From Reyranella sp. (GTDB taxonomy: Bacteria; Pseudomonadota; Alphaproteobacteria; Reyranellales; Reyranellaceae): DNA of 64,000 nt. The notes under the pieces are model-generated. The model saw only the letters and a list, made by a program, of their open reading frames with translations. It ran no database searches and was not told where the DNA came from. Of the stretch, positions 11,201 through 21,812 are shown piece after piece (the first letter of the stretch is position 1; the number at the start of each line of letters is the position of its first letter). The position numbers and the translations under genes were made by a program. The stretch spans positions 369,275-433,274 of the forward strand of contig NZ_SCVC01000012.1 of NCBI RefSeq assembly GCF_004297405.1, in the 5' to 3' direction.

Positions 11201-14200
11201 GCAATGGCGGCACCACCGGCATGATCGCAGGCGACGTGATCAACAACGGCGTGCTGGCCTTCAACCGCTCCGACAATGTCGTCTTCGCGGGCAACATCAG
11301 CGGCAGCGGCAGCATCTCCTATATGGGGCCCGGTACGGTGACGCTCACGGGCAGCGGCAGCTATACCGGCGGCACGGCGATCAGCGGCGGCACGGTGCAG
11401 GCGGGTTCCGACAGCGCCTTCGGGGCGGCCGGCACGACGCTGACCGTGGTCGGCGGCACGATCCAGGCGACGGCGAGCTTCACCATCGCACGGCCGATCA
11501 CGCTGACGACACCCGGCGGGACGTTCGACACCAACGGCAATACGCTCACACTGCAGGGCGCGATCTCCGGCACGGGTGGGTTGACCAAGACAGGCACCGG
11601 GACACTCATCCTCACGGGCACCAACAGCTACACCGGCGGCACGACGGTGACGGCCGGCATCCTGCAGGGCACGACGTCGAGCCTGCAGCGCAACATCGTC
11701 AACAACGCCGCTGTCGTGTTCGACCAGAGCACGGACGGCAGCTATGGCAGCGTCCTGTCGGGGACGGGCAGTCTGACCAAGGCAGGCTCGGGCAACCTGA
11801 CCCTGACCGGCACGAACACCTACACGGGTGGCACGACGGTGTCGGGCGGCACGCTCACGGGCGAGACGACCAACCTGCAGGGCAACATCCTGAACAACGC
11901 CGCGGTGGTGTTCGACCAGGACACGAACGGCACTTATGCCGGCACCCTGTCGGGCACGGGCGGCCTGACCAAGACCGGCTTCGGCAACGTGACGCTGACC
12001 GGCGCCAACAGCTACGGCGGTGGCACGACGGTGTCGGGCGGCAGGCTGACCGGCAACACGACCAGCCTGCAGGGCAACATCGTCAACAATGCTGCGGTGG
12101 TGTTCAGCCAGAGCACCGACGGCACCTATGCCGGCATCCTGTCGGGCACCGGCGGCTTGACCAAGAGCGGGGCCGGGAACCTGACGCTGACCGGCGCCAA
12201 CAGCTACAGCGGTGGCACGACGGTGTCGGGCGGCACACTGACGGGCACGACGACCAGCCTGCAGGGCAACATCGTCAACAATGCCGCCGTCGTCTTCACC
12301 GGCGCCAGTGGCAGCTACGCCGGCAACATGATCGGCACCGGCAGCCTCAACGTGTCGACAACGGGTCTGCTGATCCTGAGCGGCACCAATGCCTATACGG
12401 GCGGCACCACGATCAACGGCGGGACCCTGCAAGGCAATGCGAGCAGCCTGCAGGGCAACATCGTGAACAATGCCGCCCTGGTGTTCGACCAAGCGACCAA
12501 TGGGACCTATGCCGGCGCGATCACGGGCACCGGTAGCCTGACCAAGACCGGCGCCGGACAACTCATCCTCACGGGCAACAACGTCGTGGGCGGCGGCACG
12601 ACGGTGTCGGCCGGCCTGCTGACGGTGAACGGCAGCCTGACCAGCAGCGTCGTGGTCGGGCCGGGCGGCATGGTCGGCGGCAGCGGCACCATCATCGGCC
12701 AGTTCGCCAGCAACGGCGGCACGCTGGCGCCGGGCAACTCGATCGGCACGCTGAACGTCACCGGCAATTTCAGCCAGACCGGCGGTGTCTATCAGGTCGA
12801 GGTCAACAGCAGCGGCCAGAGCGACAAGATCGTGGCTAGCGGCACGGCCACGATCGGCGGCGGCGCCACGGTGCAGGTGCTGGCGGCATCGGGCACCTAT
12901 CAGCGCAACACGACCTACACCATCGTCACGGCCACGGGCGGTCTCACCGGCACCTACAGCGGTGTGACCAGCAATCTCGCCTTCCTGACGCCGACGCTGA
13001 GCTACGACGCCAACAACGTCTATCTGCTGCTGGAGCAGGCAGCGAGCGCCTTCGCCTCGGGCGCACAGACCCGCAATCAGTTCGCCGTCGGTACGGCCCT
13101 CGACACCGCCTCGCCGACGGCGACCGGGGATTTCGCAACGGTGCTGACGGCGCTGGCATCTCTCGATACGCAACAGGGTCCCGCGGCACTGAACACGATC
13201 AGCGGCCAGCCCTATACCGGATTCGGCACGGTGAACGTCGGCGCCTCGCTGGTGTTCATGAACGCGCTCGGCCAGCAGGTGGCGCAGGCGCGCAATGGCA
13301 ATAGTGCCGGCGCCACGCGCGTGGCCCTGGCCGAGGCCTGCGTGATCGTCTGCGACACCCAGGACCTGCCGAAGTGGGGCGCCTGGATCAGCGGCCTCGG
13401 CGGCTTCGGCAGCGTCGGCGGCAACACCAACGCCGGCACGCTCACCTACAATCTCGGCGGCGCCGCCGTGGGTGTCGACTATCGCCTCGACCCGCGCTTC
13501 CTGGTGGGCCTGGCCGTCGGCTACTCGAGCGGCCGGCAGTGGGTGAACGGCTTCATGGGCAACGGCAATGCCGACAATTACAGCGCCGCGCTCTATGCCT
13601 CGTTCAATCAGGGCGGTCTCTACGTCGACGCGCTGGCGGGCTACGCCTACAGCGACAACCGCCTGCAGCGGGTCATGGCGATCCCCGGCCTGGCCACCCG
13701 CATCGCCAGCGGCCAGACCGGGGCCAACCAGTTCCTGGGTCAGATCGAGGCGGGCTACCGGGTGAGCCTGCTCGAAGCGGCGCAGGCGACGCTGACGCCG
13801 TTCGTGCGCTTCCAGACGGTGGCGGTGTCGCAGAATGCCTTCAACGAGTCCGGCGCCCAGTCGCTGAACCTCAGCGTGGTGCAGCAGAACACGACGTCGG
13901 TGCGCACGATCATTGGTGCCGATCTCGGCGCCAATATCCCGGTAGGGATGGAGCGCCCGCTGGGGGTCACGATCCGGCTGGGCTGGGCCCATGAATATGC
14001 CGACACGGCGCGGCCGATGACGGCGGCCTTCGCCGGGGCACCGACGGCGGCCTTCACCGTCTACGGCGCCCAGCCCCTGCGCGACGCGGCGGTGGTCGGT
14101 CTCGGCCTCAACGCGCAGATCGGGGCTTCGACCTCGATCTACGCCCGCTACGACGGCGAGATCACCGGCCGCGACGACACCCACGCGATCTCCGCAGGCT

Positions 14201-14217
14201 TCCGCATGACCTGGTAG
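5233..14217 (+). CDS. Giant type V autotransporter with PATR repeats
   Basis: About 2994 residues from the ATG at 5233; GTG codons at 5206 and 5221 are alternatives, but the ATG is followed directly by a good signal peptide (basic MRSVNMARKARM, a hydrophobic core, then GAAAQT cleavage). The passenger (about 30-2600) is a chain of autotransporter-associated beta-strand repeats, each with GLTKTGxGTLxLxGxNTYxGGTT and GGTL. The segment ISGTGGVYQVEV-like to TIGGGATVQVLA (about 2505-2600) resembles the autochaperone. From about residue 2711 (LPKWGAWISGLGG) to the end lies the ~280-residue translocator barrel, closing with GFRMTW, a terminal aromatic as outer-membrane proteins require. Probably a surface adhesin or biofilm factor; no protease triad was noticed. 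Very few cysteines, typical of passengers. Confidence 0.93.
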   Translation: MRSVNMARKARMAVACLLGATALTPLGAAAQTWLGATGQYALGSNWTGGAAPGFTGTATFGATGTSTVDLSGAGFVHTFHFDSLAQAYTFSGGMIFNGSGIVNNSSNVQTFTGGTYFFNNSATAGNATFSLAGGVMFALQGSSTAGTAIINLDNSTLAVNGSGATFGNAKITASNGSDVRIVTGTGGQAELTLVGATSQLLLQTNGGIGSIAGTEGQVNLNFQQLTVGSNNLSTSFGGSIYGTGSIVKAGTGTWTLSGANTYNGSTTINDGTISIAANNNLGNAGGGLIFGGGVLRTTANITMSRATTLDAGGIFDVATGTTLAQNGVIGGSGSLTKIGDGTLALGGANTYGGGTAINGGVLSISSNANLGTAAGTLAFGGGMLRTTADITMSRATTLNLTGFFDVATGTTLTQNGVIGGAYGLTKSGAGTLVLGAANTYGGQTTIEGGTLALSGAGSIVSGIVVLTAAGATFDISAASGNRTIGDLSGVAGTKVVLGAHTLTVGAGNVMTFAGVITDVVGGTSLGGSLTKAGGNKLTLTQIQDYTGATTITGGTLALTGAGNLFASSGVTVASGATFDVSGAGTSYNPIRNLAGAGTVELGGNGLSVMSASSEFSGVMNGTAAATLELRNGTLTLSGVSTYSGKTQIHQGATLALKGTGSIASSLYVEFLPNTLGRATIDIAQTAAGATVGGLRDASGDGAVVLGDRTLTISRNLAEDFRGVISGSGGLVLADNARQLLSGVNTYAGMTTIGAGAVLDVRLGGSIASSSGVVLNGAGAILDFSGASGSRTIKDLSGVAGTLVSLGSNDLTVGTANDTSFAGVIEGAAALIKTGSGTLTLSGANTYGYGTVINEGTISISSHGNLGTTGSTLTFGGGTLRTTADITTSRAVTLNAGGGTFDVVTGTTLTQNGGIAGSGGLTKTGAGTLVLGGTNTHGGGTTINAGVLAVSADANLGAASGGLTIDGATLRFMAGFNLAASRAVTLGAGGGTVDTNGFAATIASDIGGAGGLTKLGAGTLTLSGTNGYAGATVIDAGTLALSGNGSIAASSGVNLAAIGTTFDISGANGNRTIKDLTGVAGTFIVLGGNSLTVGTANSTTFAGNISGGGGLTKTGSGTLILTGTNDYTGGTTVSAGTLQGNTTSLRGDIENNAAVVFDQATSGTFAGAMSGTGSLTKTGGGTLILSGTNTYGGGTTVNGGALSISQDTNLGAAGGALTLAGGTLQTTANIAMSRATTLSTGGGTFDVATGTTFTQNSVIGGGGGLTKAGGGTLILTQNNTYGGGTTISDGILQLGNGGTTGMLAGNVVNDGVLAFNRSDNITFAGDISGSGSVAYMGSGTVTLTGASTYTGGTAITGGTVLAGSDSAFGAAGTGLTIVGGTVQATATFTMSRPITLTTPGGTFDTNGNTLTVLGAISGTGGLTKTGSGTLELADVNGYSGATTVNAGTLALVGAGSIATSSGVALTASGATFDLSGANGDQTIQDFTGVDGTSVVLGNNILTFGTANSTSFAGSISGTGGLTKQGSGTLTLASYGNYSGATTINAGTLAIVGSGGIGSSSLTVASGATFDISGSDNLENLVTDLAGGGTVRLGSNQLVVGTATGTFSGSMVDAGAGVTRGALTIIEGTLTLSGMSTYGGITRIYQGASLVLTGAGSITDTRYVAFSPSTAGEATFDISGTTGGATVGGLYDTTSAGVGRVVLGSQTLTVTGSSGAFKGIISGNGGLALAANATQALAGVNSYAGATTIGAGATLMLYDDGSIAASSGVSLTGIGASFDISGANGARTIQDLNGDAGSTIFLGGNSLTVGTANSTTFAGVIADDGFNGGRGGSLVKQGSGTLTLTGANTYTGGTTVWGGTLQGTTTSLQGNIENNASVVFNQSSNGTYAGNMSGSGALTLTGGGNLTLTGTNSYSGGTTVSAGILTGNTTSLQGDIVNNSAVVFDQTTSGTYAGVMSGTGNLTKTGAGTLILTANNTYTGGTIITGGILQLGNGGTTGMIAGDVINNGVLAFNRSDNVVFAGNISGSGSISYMGPGTVTLTGSGSYTGGTAISGGTVQAGSDSAFGAAGTTLTVVGGTIQATASFTIARPITLTTPGGTFDTNGNTLTLQGAISGTGGLTKTGTGTLILTGTNSYTGGTTVTAGILQGTTSSLQRNIVNNAAVVFDQSTDGSYGSVLSGTGSLTKAGSGNLTLTGTNTYTGGTTVSGGTLTGETTNLQGNILNNAAVVFDQDTNGTYAGTLSGTGGLTKTGFGNVTLTGANSYGGGTTVSGGRLTGNTTSLQGNIVNNAAVVFSQSTDGTYAGILSGTGGLTKSGAGNLTLTGANSYSGGTTVSGGTLTGTTTSLQGNIVNNAAVVFTGASGSYAGNMIGTGSLNVSTTGLLILSGTNAYTGGTTINGGTLQGNASSLQGNIVNNAALVFDQATNGTYAGAITGTGSLTKTGAGQLILTGNNVVGGGTTVSAGLLTVNGSLTSSVVVGPGGMVGGSGTIIGQFASNGGTLAPGNSIGTLNVTGNFSQTGGVYQVEVNSSGQSDKIVASGTATIGGGATVQVLAASGTYQRNTTYTIVTATGGLTGTYSGVTSNLAFLTPTLSYDANNVYLLLEQAASAFASGAQTRNQFAVGTALDTASPTATGDFATVLTALASLDTQQGPAALNTISGQPYTGFGTVNVGASLVFMNALGQQVAQARNGNSAGATRVALAEACVIVCDTQDLPKWGAWISGLGGFGSVGGNTNAGTLTYNLGGAAVGVDYRLDPRFLVGLAVGYSSGRQWVNGFMGNGNADNYSAALYASFNQGGLYVDALAGYAYSDNRLQRVMAIPGLATRIASGQTGANQFLGQIEAGYRVSLLEAAQATLTPFVRFQTVAVSQNAFNESGAQSLNLSVVQQNTTSVRTIIGADLGANIPVGMERPLGVTIRLGWAHEYADTARPMTAAFAGAPTAAFTVYGAQPLRDAAVVGLGLNAQIGASTSIYARYDGEITGRDDTHAISAGFRMTW
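9100..9530 (+). repeat. Copy 1 of a ~430-base segmental duplication in the autotransporter
   Basis: Encodes LQLGNGGTTGMLAGNVVND, then VLAFNRSDN, ISGSGSVAYMG and TPGGTFDTNGNTLTV. It is matched almost residue for residue by 11188-11618. The offset is about 2088 bases (696 codons), so the reading frame is kept. Confidence 0.8.
11188..11618 (+). repeat. Copy 2 of the autotransporter segmental duplication
   Basis: Encodes LQLGNGGTTGMIAGDVINN, then VLAFNRSDN, ISGSGSISYMG and TPGGTFDTNGNTLTL. It parallels 9100-9530 with only scattered differences, which suggests intragenic duplication or gene conversion. Confidence 0.8.
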
Positions 14218-14241
14218 GGCATTCCTACCGCGAGCGGCCTA

Positions 14242-14257
14242 GTGCAATCGATTGCAC
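14242..14257. promoter_or_regulatory. Perfect 16-bp palindrome matching the LacI/GalR operator pattern
   Basis: GTGCAATCGATTGCAC is a perfect inverted repeat 25 bases after the autotransporter stop. Its core TGCAATCGATTGCA fits the LacI/GalR family pattern TGnAAnCGnTTnCA. No T-run follows, so it is not an obvious terminator. No LacI-type gene lies in this window, and no gene starts close by, so a regulatory role is uncertain. Confidence 0.4.
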
Positions 14258-14370
14258 GAGGGATGAGCGCGTTCGATGTCGCACGGATGCATGGAAATCG
14301 GGCAAAATTCGCAGGCTGCCGGTTAGGTGCGTGCGGTAGGGCAGGCCGCGCGTTCGAGACTGGTAGACGA

Positions 14371-15403
14371 TCACCGGGGGCGTCTCTTCATCGGCTTGAG
14401 GTGAACGATCCCTCTATTCCCGCACAAGCGACAACGAGCGGACTTGCTTGAGATGAGCTTGGCCCCGTTGTCCGGGCGAACGGCCATATAGTCCGGAATG
14501 CTCTGATCGCACCGGGCACATTCAACAACGATTCGATAGCCTTCATCTCGCAAATCGCCATAGGTGGTGTCTCGCGAGTACCGACCAAGTTGCTCCTTGC
14601 TGAGAGCCCTGAGCGCGGCTTCCTCCTTGGCCCGAAGATGCAGGTTCCAGATGATGAAGCTCGAGCTGACATACGGATTCGTCGCGAATGCCAGAGACCG
14701 AAGCTCGCCTCGTTGGACGCCCACTTCCCTGGCCAGACCGAAAATCGGGATGTTCGCAAGCTTCGCGACCCGTTCAGCTACAGCCAGTTTCTTGGGGCCA
14801 ACGACTTGCGCGAGGTAGCGCTCGTTCTTCACGTAGGCGACCGCCCCGGAGAGAACGTCCGCGACCTGCACCATAGGGCTCGTATGAGAGTGTACGTCTA
14901 TCGCTTCGGCGAATAGATCGTAGTTCCGCTTGTTGTCTCGACGATCCGCGTTGTTGAGCGAGTACCTTTGAGAAGCCGCTGAGTACTTCTCCGTCCTCTT
15001 GTCTAGCTGGACGTAAAACTGAGCAGGGAGCTTCTGATCGTTGGCATAGGTCATCAGGTGGCGATGGACGTACTTCTCCAAGCCGAGATCGGGGTCGTTG
15101 TTGCTGTATTCCTTGTGCCGGGTATGTCGCGTGTTCACCACGAGACAGCGGAATCTCAGGCCGTGCTCCTTGCGACACCGGAATATCGTGTCGATCAGGC
15201 CGGGATACAGCTCCGGGTAACTGAACTCACTCCAGTGCCACTCCATCGATTTGCCCTGCTTGGCATTCTCGATTTCCTCGACGATCAGAGGGACCTTGTC
15301 GCGCTCGCAACTGACCGTCCCAGACGAGGAACCTGTGGTTGCCTCTGTGGGAGCTTTCATCCCCGAAGATGTGCAGAAGGCGAGGAGTAGGATCGGTCGG
15401 CAT
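14371..15403 (-). pseudogene. DUF3800 family protein, split by a +1 frameshift
   Basis: The long frame (from the codon at 15360, 329 codons) carries the body and C-terminus of a DUF3800 protein: SMEWHWSEFS, then MVQVADVLSGAVAYVKN with the conserved Asp, and a C-terminal zinc-ribbon-like CARC...CRLC. It lacks the family's N-terminal acidic motif. That motif appears one frame over: an ATG at 15403 begins MPTDPTPRLLHIFGDESSHRG and then HRFLVWDG, the expected DES strand, before running into a stop near 15210. Joining the two needs one extra base removed (or two restored) near 15313-15322. DUF3800 has an RNase H-like fold and is common in accessory islands; function unknown. It lies downstream of a tRNA 3' end, a favoured island site. 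Either a pseudogene, a sequencing error or, less likely, programmed frameshifting. Confidence 0.75.
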
Positions 15404-15506
15404 GGGTGCGCAGACCCGATTCAGACCCCCTGCATCAACGTGTCAAGCGTAGAACAAATCGTAGAACACGCCGAAAAAAGACAATAAAATCAGCGTTTCT
15501 GGAGAG

Positions 15507-15580
15507 TGGCTGGGGGACCAGGATTCGAACCTAGACTAACCGGGTCAGAGCCGGTTGTTCTACCGTTAAACTATCCCCCA
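15507..15580 (-). tRNA. tRNA-Gln (anticodon CTG)
   Basis: The minus strand folds as a complete cloverleaf. The acceptor stem TGGGGGA pairs with TCCCCCA. The anticodon stem ACCGG/CCGGT encloses the loop CTCTGAC (anticodon CTG, reading CAG). The T arm is CTAGG-TTCGAAT-CCTGG. A G discriminator and an encoded CCA end the gene at 15507. A T-rich stretch on the minus strand (about 15489-15473) follows and could end transcription. Confidence 0.95.
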
Positions 15581-15610
15581 ACGGCCCGGCGACGGGCAGG
15601 TCGGGCGCAC

Positions 15611-15639
15611 GATTTAGCGATGACCAACCGAATTGGCAA
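15611..15639 (-). promoter_or_regulatory. Promoter of tRNA-Gln
   Basis: On the minus strand TTGCCA (15639-15634) and TAAATC (15616-15611) are separated by exactly 17 bases. Transcription would start about 25 bases before the mature tRNA end, a normal tRNA leader length. Confidence 0.55.
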
Positions 15640-15697
15640 GCGGCGCTCGCCCCAGGCCGTTTCATAAGTTACCATCCGGCCAAGGAAAGAGTTTTAA

Positions 15698-16765
15698 ATG
15701 GCCGGGGATTCCAAGCCAAAGGGAGGCTGGCACAGCGGTCGGTTCGCGCACACTTTTGCCGCCATAGATCTCGGCACCAATAATTGCCGGCTTCTGGTGG
15801 CCAGGGCATCGGTCGAGGGTTTCGAGGTGATCGATGCCTATTCCCGCCCGGTTCGGCTGGGCGAGGGGGTGGCGCTGAACGGAACGCTGTGTGGCGATGC
15901 CATCGAGCGCACACTGCATGCGCTGGGCGTTTGCGCGGCCAAAATCGACCGCAACAGCGTGACGCGCGCGCGCCATATCGCCACCGAGGCCTGCCGCCGC
16001 GCCTGCAACGGCGAGGACTTCCTGGGCATGGTGAAGGAGCGTACAGGGCTGCGCTTCGAGGTCATTGCGCCAGCCGAAGAAGCACGATTGGCGCTGGCAA
16101 GCTGCGAAAACCTCCTTGATCCTGAGATTCCCTACGGCCTGCTGGTCGATATCGGCGGCGGGTCGACCGAGGTGAGCTGGGTCCGCGTGAAGCCACGCAA
16201 CGACCGGCAGGGCGGCGTTACGACCGAGCTGATCGGCATGACATCGGTGCCGTGGGGCGTCGTGACCCTCACCGAATCCTGCACCAGCGGCCAGCCGCGT
16301 GAGCGGCCGCTGACCCGCGCCTGCTACGACGACATGGTCGAGCGCATTCGCGCCGACCTGCGGCCGTTCTGCGCCAAGCACCAGATCGGTCCCGCCATCG
16401 CCCGGGGTGAGGTCCAGATGGTCGGGGCCTCGGGGACTGTGACGACGGTGAGCGCGCATCATCTCGGCCTGAAGCGCTATAATCGTACGATGGTCGACGG
16501 CTCGCGCATCGGCCGCGACCAGATCCTGCGTATTTGTGACGAGCTTTCGGTGATGTCGGTGGACCAGCTTACCCATTTGCCCTGCATTGGCGACGATCGC
16601 GCCGACCTCGCGTTGGCTGGCGGGGCGATCCTCGAAGCCGTGTGCCGGCAATGGGCCACGCCGACGGTGCGCGTGGCCGACCGCGGTCTGCGCGAGGGCG
16701 TGCTGATGGACCTGATGCGTCAGGCCGATCGCGAGGCCGATCCTCTCTGCCGACGGGAAAACTGA
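15698..16765 (+). CDS. Ppx/GppA family phosphatase (exopolyphosphatase-like)
   Basis: 355 residues. The N-terminal ATPase-fold signature is [15 protein letters not shown] (about 24-38). The second phosphate-binding loop is [14 protein letters not shown] (about 147-160), and the short catalytic-domain segment ASGTVTT follows near 247. The length fits the single-domain alphaproteobacterial Ppx/GppA form, shorter than E. coli Ppx or GppA, which carry a C-terminal HD-like region. Likely hydrolyses polyphosphate or the pppGpp gamma-phosphate in the cytoplasm; sequence alone does not decide. AAGGAAAG upstream supports the start. It precedes rlmE by 2 bases, so they form an operon. Confidence 0.9.
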   Translation: MAGDSKPKGGWHSGRFAHTFAAIDLGTNNCRLLVARASVEGFEVIDAYSRPVRLGEGVALNGTLCGDAIERTLHALGVCAAKIDRNSVTRARHIATEACRRACNGEDFLGMVKERTGLRFEVIAPAEEARLALASCENLLDPEIPYGLLVDIGGGSTEVSWVRVKPRNDRQGGVTTELIGMTSVPWGVVTLTESCTSGQPRERPLTRACYDDMVERIRADLRPFCAKHQIGPAIARGEVQMVGASGTVTTVSAHHLGLKRYNRTMVDGSRIGRDQILRICDELSVMSVDQLTHLPCIGDDRADLALAGGAILEAVCRQWATPTVRVADRGLREGVLMDLMRQADREADPLCRREN

Positions 16766-16767
16766 TC

Positions 16768-17472
16768 ATGTCCCGCGATCCCAGCGGCAGCCGCCCAACC
16801 GGCCGGCGCGCCACGGTGCGCGTGAAGACGGCGCGCGGCCGCACCGTCTCCTCGCAGCGCTGGCTGCAGCGCCAGCTCAACGATCCCTATGTCGCCGAAG
16901 CCAAGAAACGCGGCTATCGCTCGCGTGCGGCCTTCAAGCTCCTGCAGCTCGACGATCAGTTCCGGTTCCTGAAGCCCGGCGCCCGCGTCGTCGATCTTGG
17001 CGCGGCCCCCGGTGGCTGGACCCAGGTCGCCGTCGAGCGTGTGAAGGCAGGGGCGAAAGCCGGGAAGGGCGTCGGCGTCGTGGTCGGCATCGACATCACG
17101 CCCGTCGAGCCGATCGCCGGCGCCACGGTGCTGGCCAAGGATTTCTACGACGAGGATGCACCGGCCGAGCTGACGGCGCTGCTGGGCGGGCCAGCCGATG
17201 TCGTGTTGAGCGACATGGCCGCTTCCGCTACCGGCGAAACGCAGGTCGATCATCTGCGCATCATGGGTCTGGCCGAAGCCGCTCATGACTTTGCGCGCCA
17301 GATCCTGAAGCCCGGTGGCACCTTCGTCGCCAAGGTGCTGCGCGGCGGCACCGAGCGGACTCTGCTCGACCTGCTGAAGAAGGATTTCGCCAAGGTCCGC
17401 CATGTGAAGCCCGAGGCCAGCCGCGCCGATTCAGCGGAAATGTACGTCATCGGGACGGGGTTCCGCGGCTGA
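16768..17472 (+). CDS. rlmE: 23S rRNA 2'-O-methyltransferase RlmE (FtsJ/RrmJ)
   Basis: 234 residues from the ATG at 16768. The SAM-binding motif is [15 protein letters not shown]. The K-D-K-E catalytic set of RrmJ is visible: Lys in [13 protein letters not shown], Asp in VLSDMA, Lys in [11 protein letters not shown] and Glu in [14 protein letters not shown] at the C-terminus. RlmE methylates the 2'-OH of U2552 in the A loop of 23S rRNA late in 50S assembly. The ~30 basic residues before the domain ([13 protein letters not shown]) are typical of alphaproteobacterial versions and probably bind RNA. The start is 2 bases after the Ppx/GppA stop. Confidence 0.95.
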   Translation: MSRDPSGSRPTGRRATVRVKTARGRTVSSQRWLQRQLNDPYVAEAKKRGYRSRAAFKLLQLDDQFRFLKPGARVVDLGAAPGGWTQVAVERVKAGAKAGKGVGVVVGIDITPVEPIAGATVLAKDFYDEDAPAELTALLGGPADVVLSDMAASATGETQVDHLRIMGLAEAAHDFARQILKPGGTFVAKVLRGGTERTLLDLLKKDFAKVRHVKPEASRADSAEMYVIGTGFRG

Positions 17473-17541
17473 TTGCCCGGGGGATCGGGGTCTGTCACCG
17501 CAGTATAGAAGGCCGCTGCAATTTCCTGTCGGGCGTTAGGA

Positions 17542-19050
17542 ATGAAGAAGTTTCTGGGTAATGTGGTGCTGGCCGCGGTGTCGGTCGTGGTATGTGTGGC
17601 GCTAGCCGAGCTGGCGACCAGGATGATCGACGGCCTTCCGTGGTTCGCGGCCGATCTTCCTCCGGTCGGTGGCACCGAAGGCACTGATACGACGGCCAAC
17701 CATCTCGGCAACCTGCCGCGCGCTGATGGTGCCACCCGCGAGCTTTTCGCCCTGAACCCGCCGGAGCTTCCCAACCGAACCAAGCCGCCCAAGGAATGGT
17801 ACGACCTCGAAAAGGCGATCGTGAGCGGCGCGGCTAAAGGTGGCTCGAAGACCGATAATCCCTTCCAGGACTGGGACATGTTCAAGGCCTGGAACTCGGT
17901 GTTCGTCGGCGATGATGTCTGCAAGCACAAATATCTCAAGGGCGCGCCGGGGCAGCTCTGGATCTACGATCCACCCGACGGCAAGTCGCGGCCGGTCTTC
18001 CGCTATCTGCCCAACACCACGACGCCGCGCGGCCTCGTTACCAACGAGTTCGGCTGGCGGGGACCGCCAGTGCCGTATGCGCGCTCGCCCAAGACCATCC
18101 GTATCGTCTTCGTCGGCGCGTCGACGACGGCGGAGGTGCATGGCTATCCCTATTCGGGCGCCGAGTATATCGGCAACTGGCTGAACCACTGGGCGGCGGC
18201 GAAGAAGCTCGACGTCAAGTTCGAGGTCCTGAATGCAGGACGCGAAAGTCTCAACTCGACAGACATCGCGGCCGTCGTGAACACGGAAGTAGCCGCGCTG
18301 CATCCCGACCTCGTCGTCTACTACGAGGGCGGCAATCAGCTCGACCTTTCGACCGTCGTGAAGGACGTGCCCAAGGGCGTGCCGCAACCGGCCAGCAAGT
18401 TGGCGCGCTGGATGCGCGACGCCGCCAACCATTCGGCACTGGTGCGTCGCCTGGAGGCGATCACCGATGGCGGCGAATGGCCGAAACCCGACTATGAACT
18501 CACCTGGCCGAAGGGCCTCGACGAGGCCAATCCCGACCTCTCGCGGACCGATCTTCCGGTCAACCTGAACACGATCCTGCACGACCTCGAGTCGATCCGG
18601 ACGGATATCGACAAGGTCGGCGGCGAACTCGCGGTGTCGTCGTTCCACTGGCTGGCGCAGGATGGCCTGCAGCTCGACGCCAACCGGCACAAGCCGCTGA
18701 TCGAGGGGCTGAACGTCCGCATGTATCCGTATCGCTATGGCGATCTGGAGCGCATGACGAATTTCGAGAACCGCGTGTTCAAGAAGTACGCCGAGGCGCA
18801 CAACCTGCCGTTCATCGACGTGGCGCGTTACATGCCGCGTGATCCGGAGCTGTTCAGCGACGCCTTCCACAACACGCCAGCCGGTGTGAAGCTGCGGGCG
18901 TGGATCGTGTTTCTGCAGCTCGTGCCTTTGATCGAAAAGAAGCTGGCGAGCGGCGAATGGCCGAAGCCGGTGCCGGAAATGGGGCCGATGCCGCCAGTCT
19001 TCGCCAGCCCGCCGCGCAAGATTACCTTCGATTGCAGCAAGGCTTCGTAA
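17542..19050 (+). CDS. Membrane-anchored SGNH/GDSL-like hydrolase
   Basis: 502 residues, with TTAGGA 1-2 bases before the ATG as a possible ribosome site. An N-terminal hydrophobic segment (about 5-24, [20 protein letters not shown]) anchors or exports the protein. The SGNH pattern is recognisable: FVGASTT with Ser194 as nucleophile, [11 protein letters not shown] as block [15 protein letters not shown] as block III, and DAFHNT near residue 435 as the Asp-His block. Such proteins are often O-acyl esterases acting on envelope glycans, but the substrate here is unknown. It sits between rlmE and guaB, codirectional; another SGNH protein lies on the other side of guaB. Confidence 0.75.
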   Translation: MKKFLGNVVLAAVSVVVCVALAELATRMIDGLPWFAADLPPVGGTEGTDTTANHLGNLPRADGATRELFALNPPELPNRTKPPKEWYDLEKAIVSGAAKGGSKTDNPFQDWDMFKAWNSVFVGDDVCKHKYLKGAPGQLWIYDPPDGKSRPVFRYLPNTTTPRGLVTNEFGWRGPPVPYARSPKTIRIVFVGASTTAEVHGYPYSGAEYIGNWLNHWAAAKKLDVKFEVLNAGRESLNSTDIAAVVNTEVAALHPDLVVYYEGGNQLDLSTVVKDVPKGVPQPASKLARWMRDAANHSALVRRLEAITDGGEWPKPDYELTWPKGLDEANPDLSRTDLPVNLNTILHDLESIRTDIDKVGGELAVSSFHWLAQDGLQLDANRHKPLIEGLNVRMYPYRYGDLERMTNFENRVFKKYAEAHNLPFIDVARYMPRDPELFSDAFHNTPAGVKLRAWIVFLQLVPLIEKKLASGEWPKPVPEMGPMPPVFASPPRKITFDCSKAS

Positions 19051-19117
19051 CTTTCGAAGGCCAATAGACCGGCCCGGCGTAGGGTTTCCTGTGCATAACG
19101 GCCCCGCGCCACCGGGC

Positions 19118-21780
<2,663 letters not shown>

Positions 21781-21812
21781 CGTAGCGGCATGCTTTGAAA
21801 GGAAAAACTGAC

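Larger units (their letters stand above)
5965..12630 (+). repeat. 27 PATR passenger-strand units
   Basis: I count 27 units of roughly 30 conserved residues separated by variable linkers, starting with SIVKAGTGTWTLSGANTYNG and ending with SLTKTGAGQLILTGNNVVGG. The consensus is (S/G)LTK(T/A)G.GTL.L(T/S)G.N(T/S)Y.GGTT(V/I)..G.L. Units past about 10700 are far more alike than earlier ones, including a linker SLQGNIVNNAAVVFDQ that recurs many times. That points to recent expansion at the barrel-proximal side of the passenger. Confidence 0.85.

Noticed and set aside
7810..14184. A 2124-codon open frame on the minus strand inside the autotransporter
   Set aside because: It is an antisense shadow: the repetitive, GC-rich codons of the autotransporter avoid stops on the opposite strand. 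Its product is a low-complexity Arg/Ala/Gly/His-rich string without domains.
15492..15502. AGCGTTTCTGG downstream of tRNA-Gln, repeated at 25445-25455 by the lower-GC insert, considered as an attachment-site pair
   Set aside because: Only 11 bases, outside the tRNA gene itself, and no integrase gene is in between or nearby.
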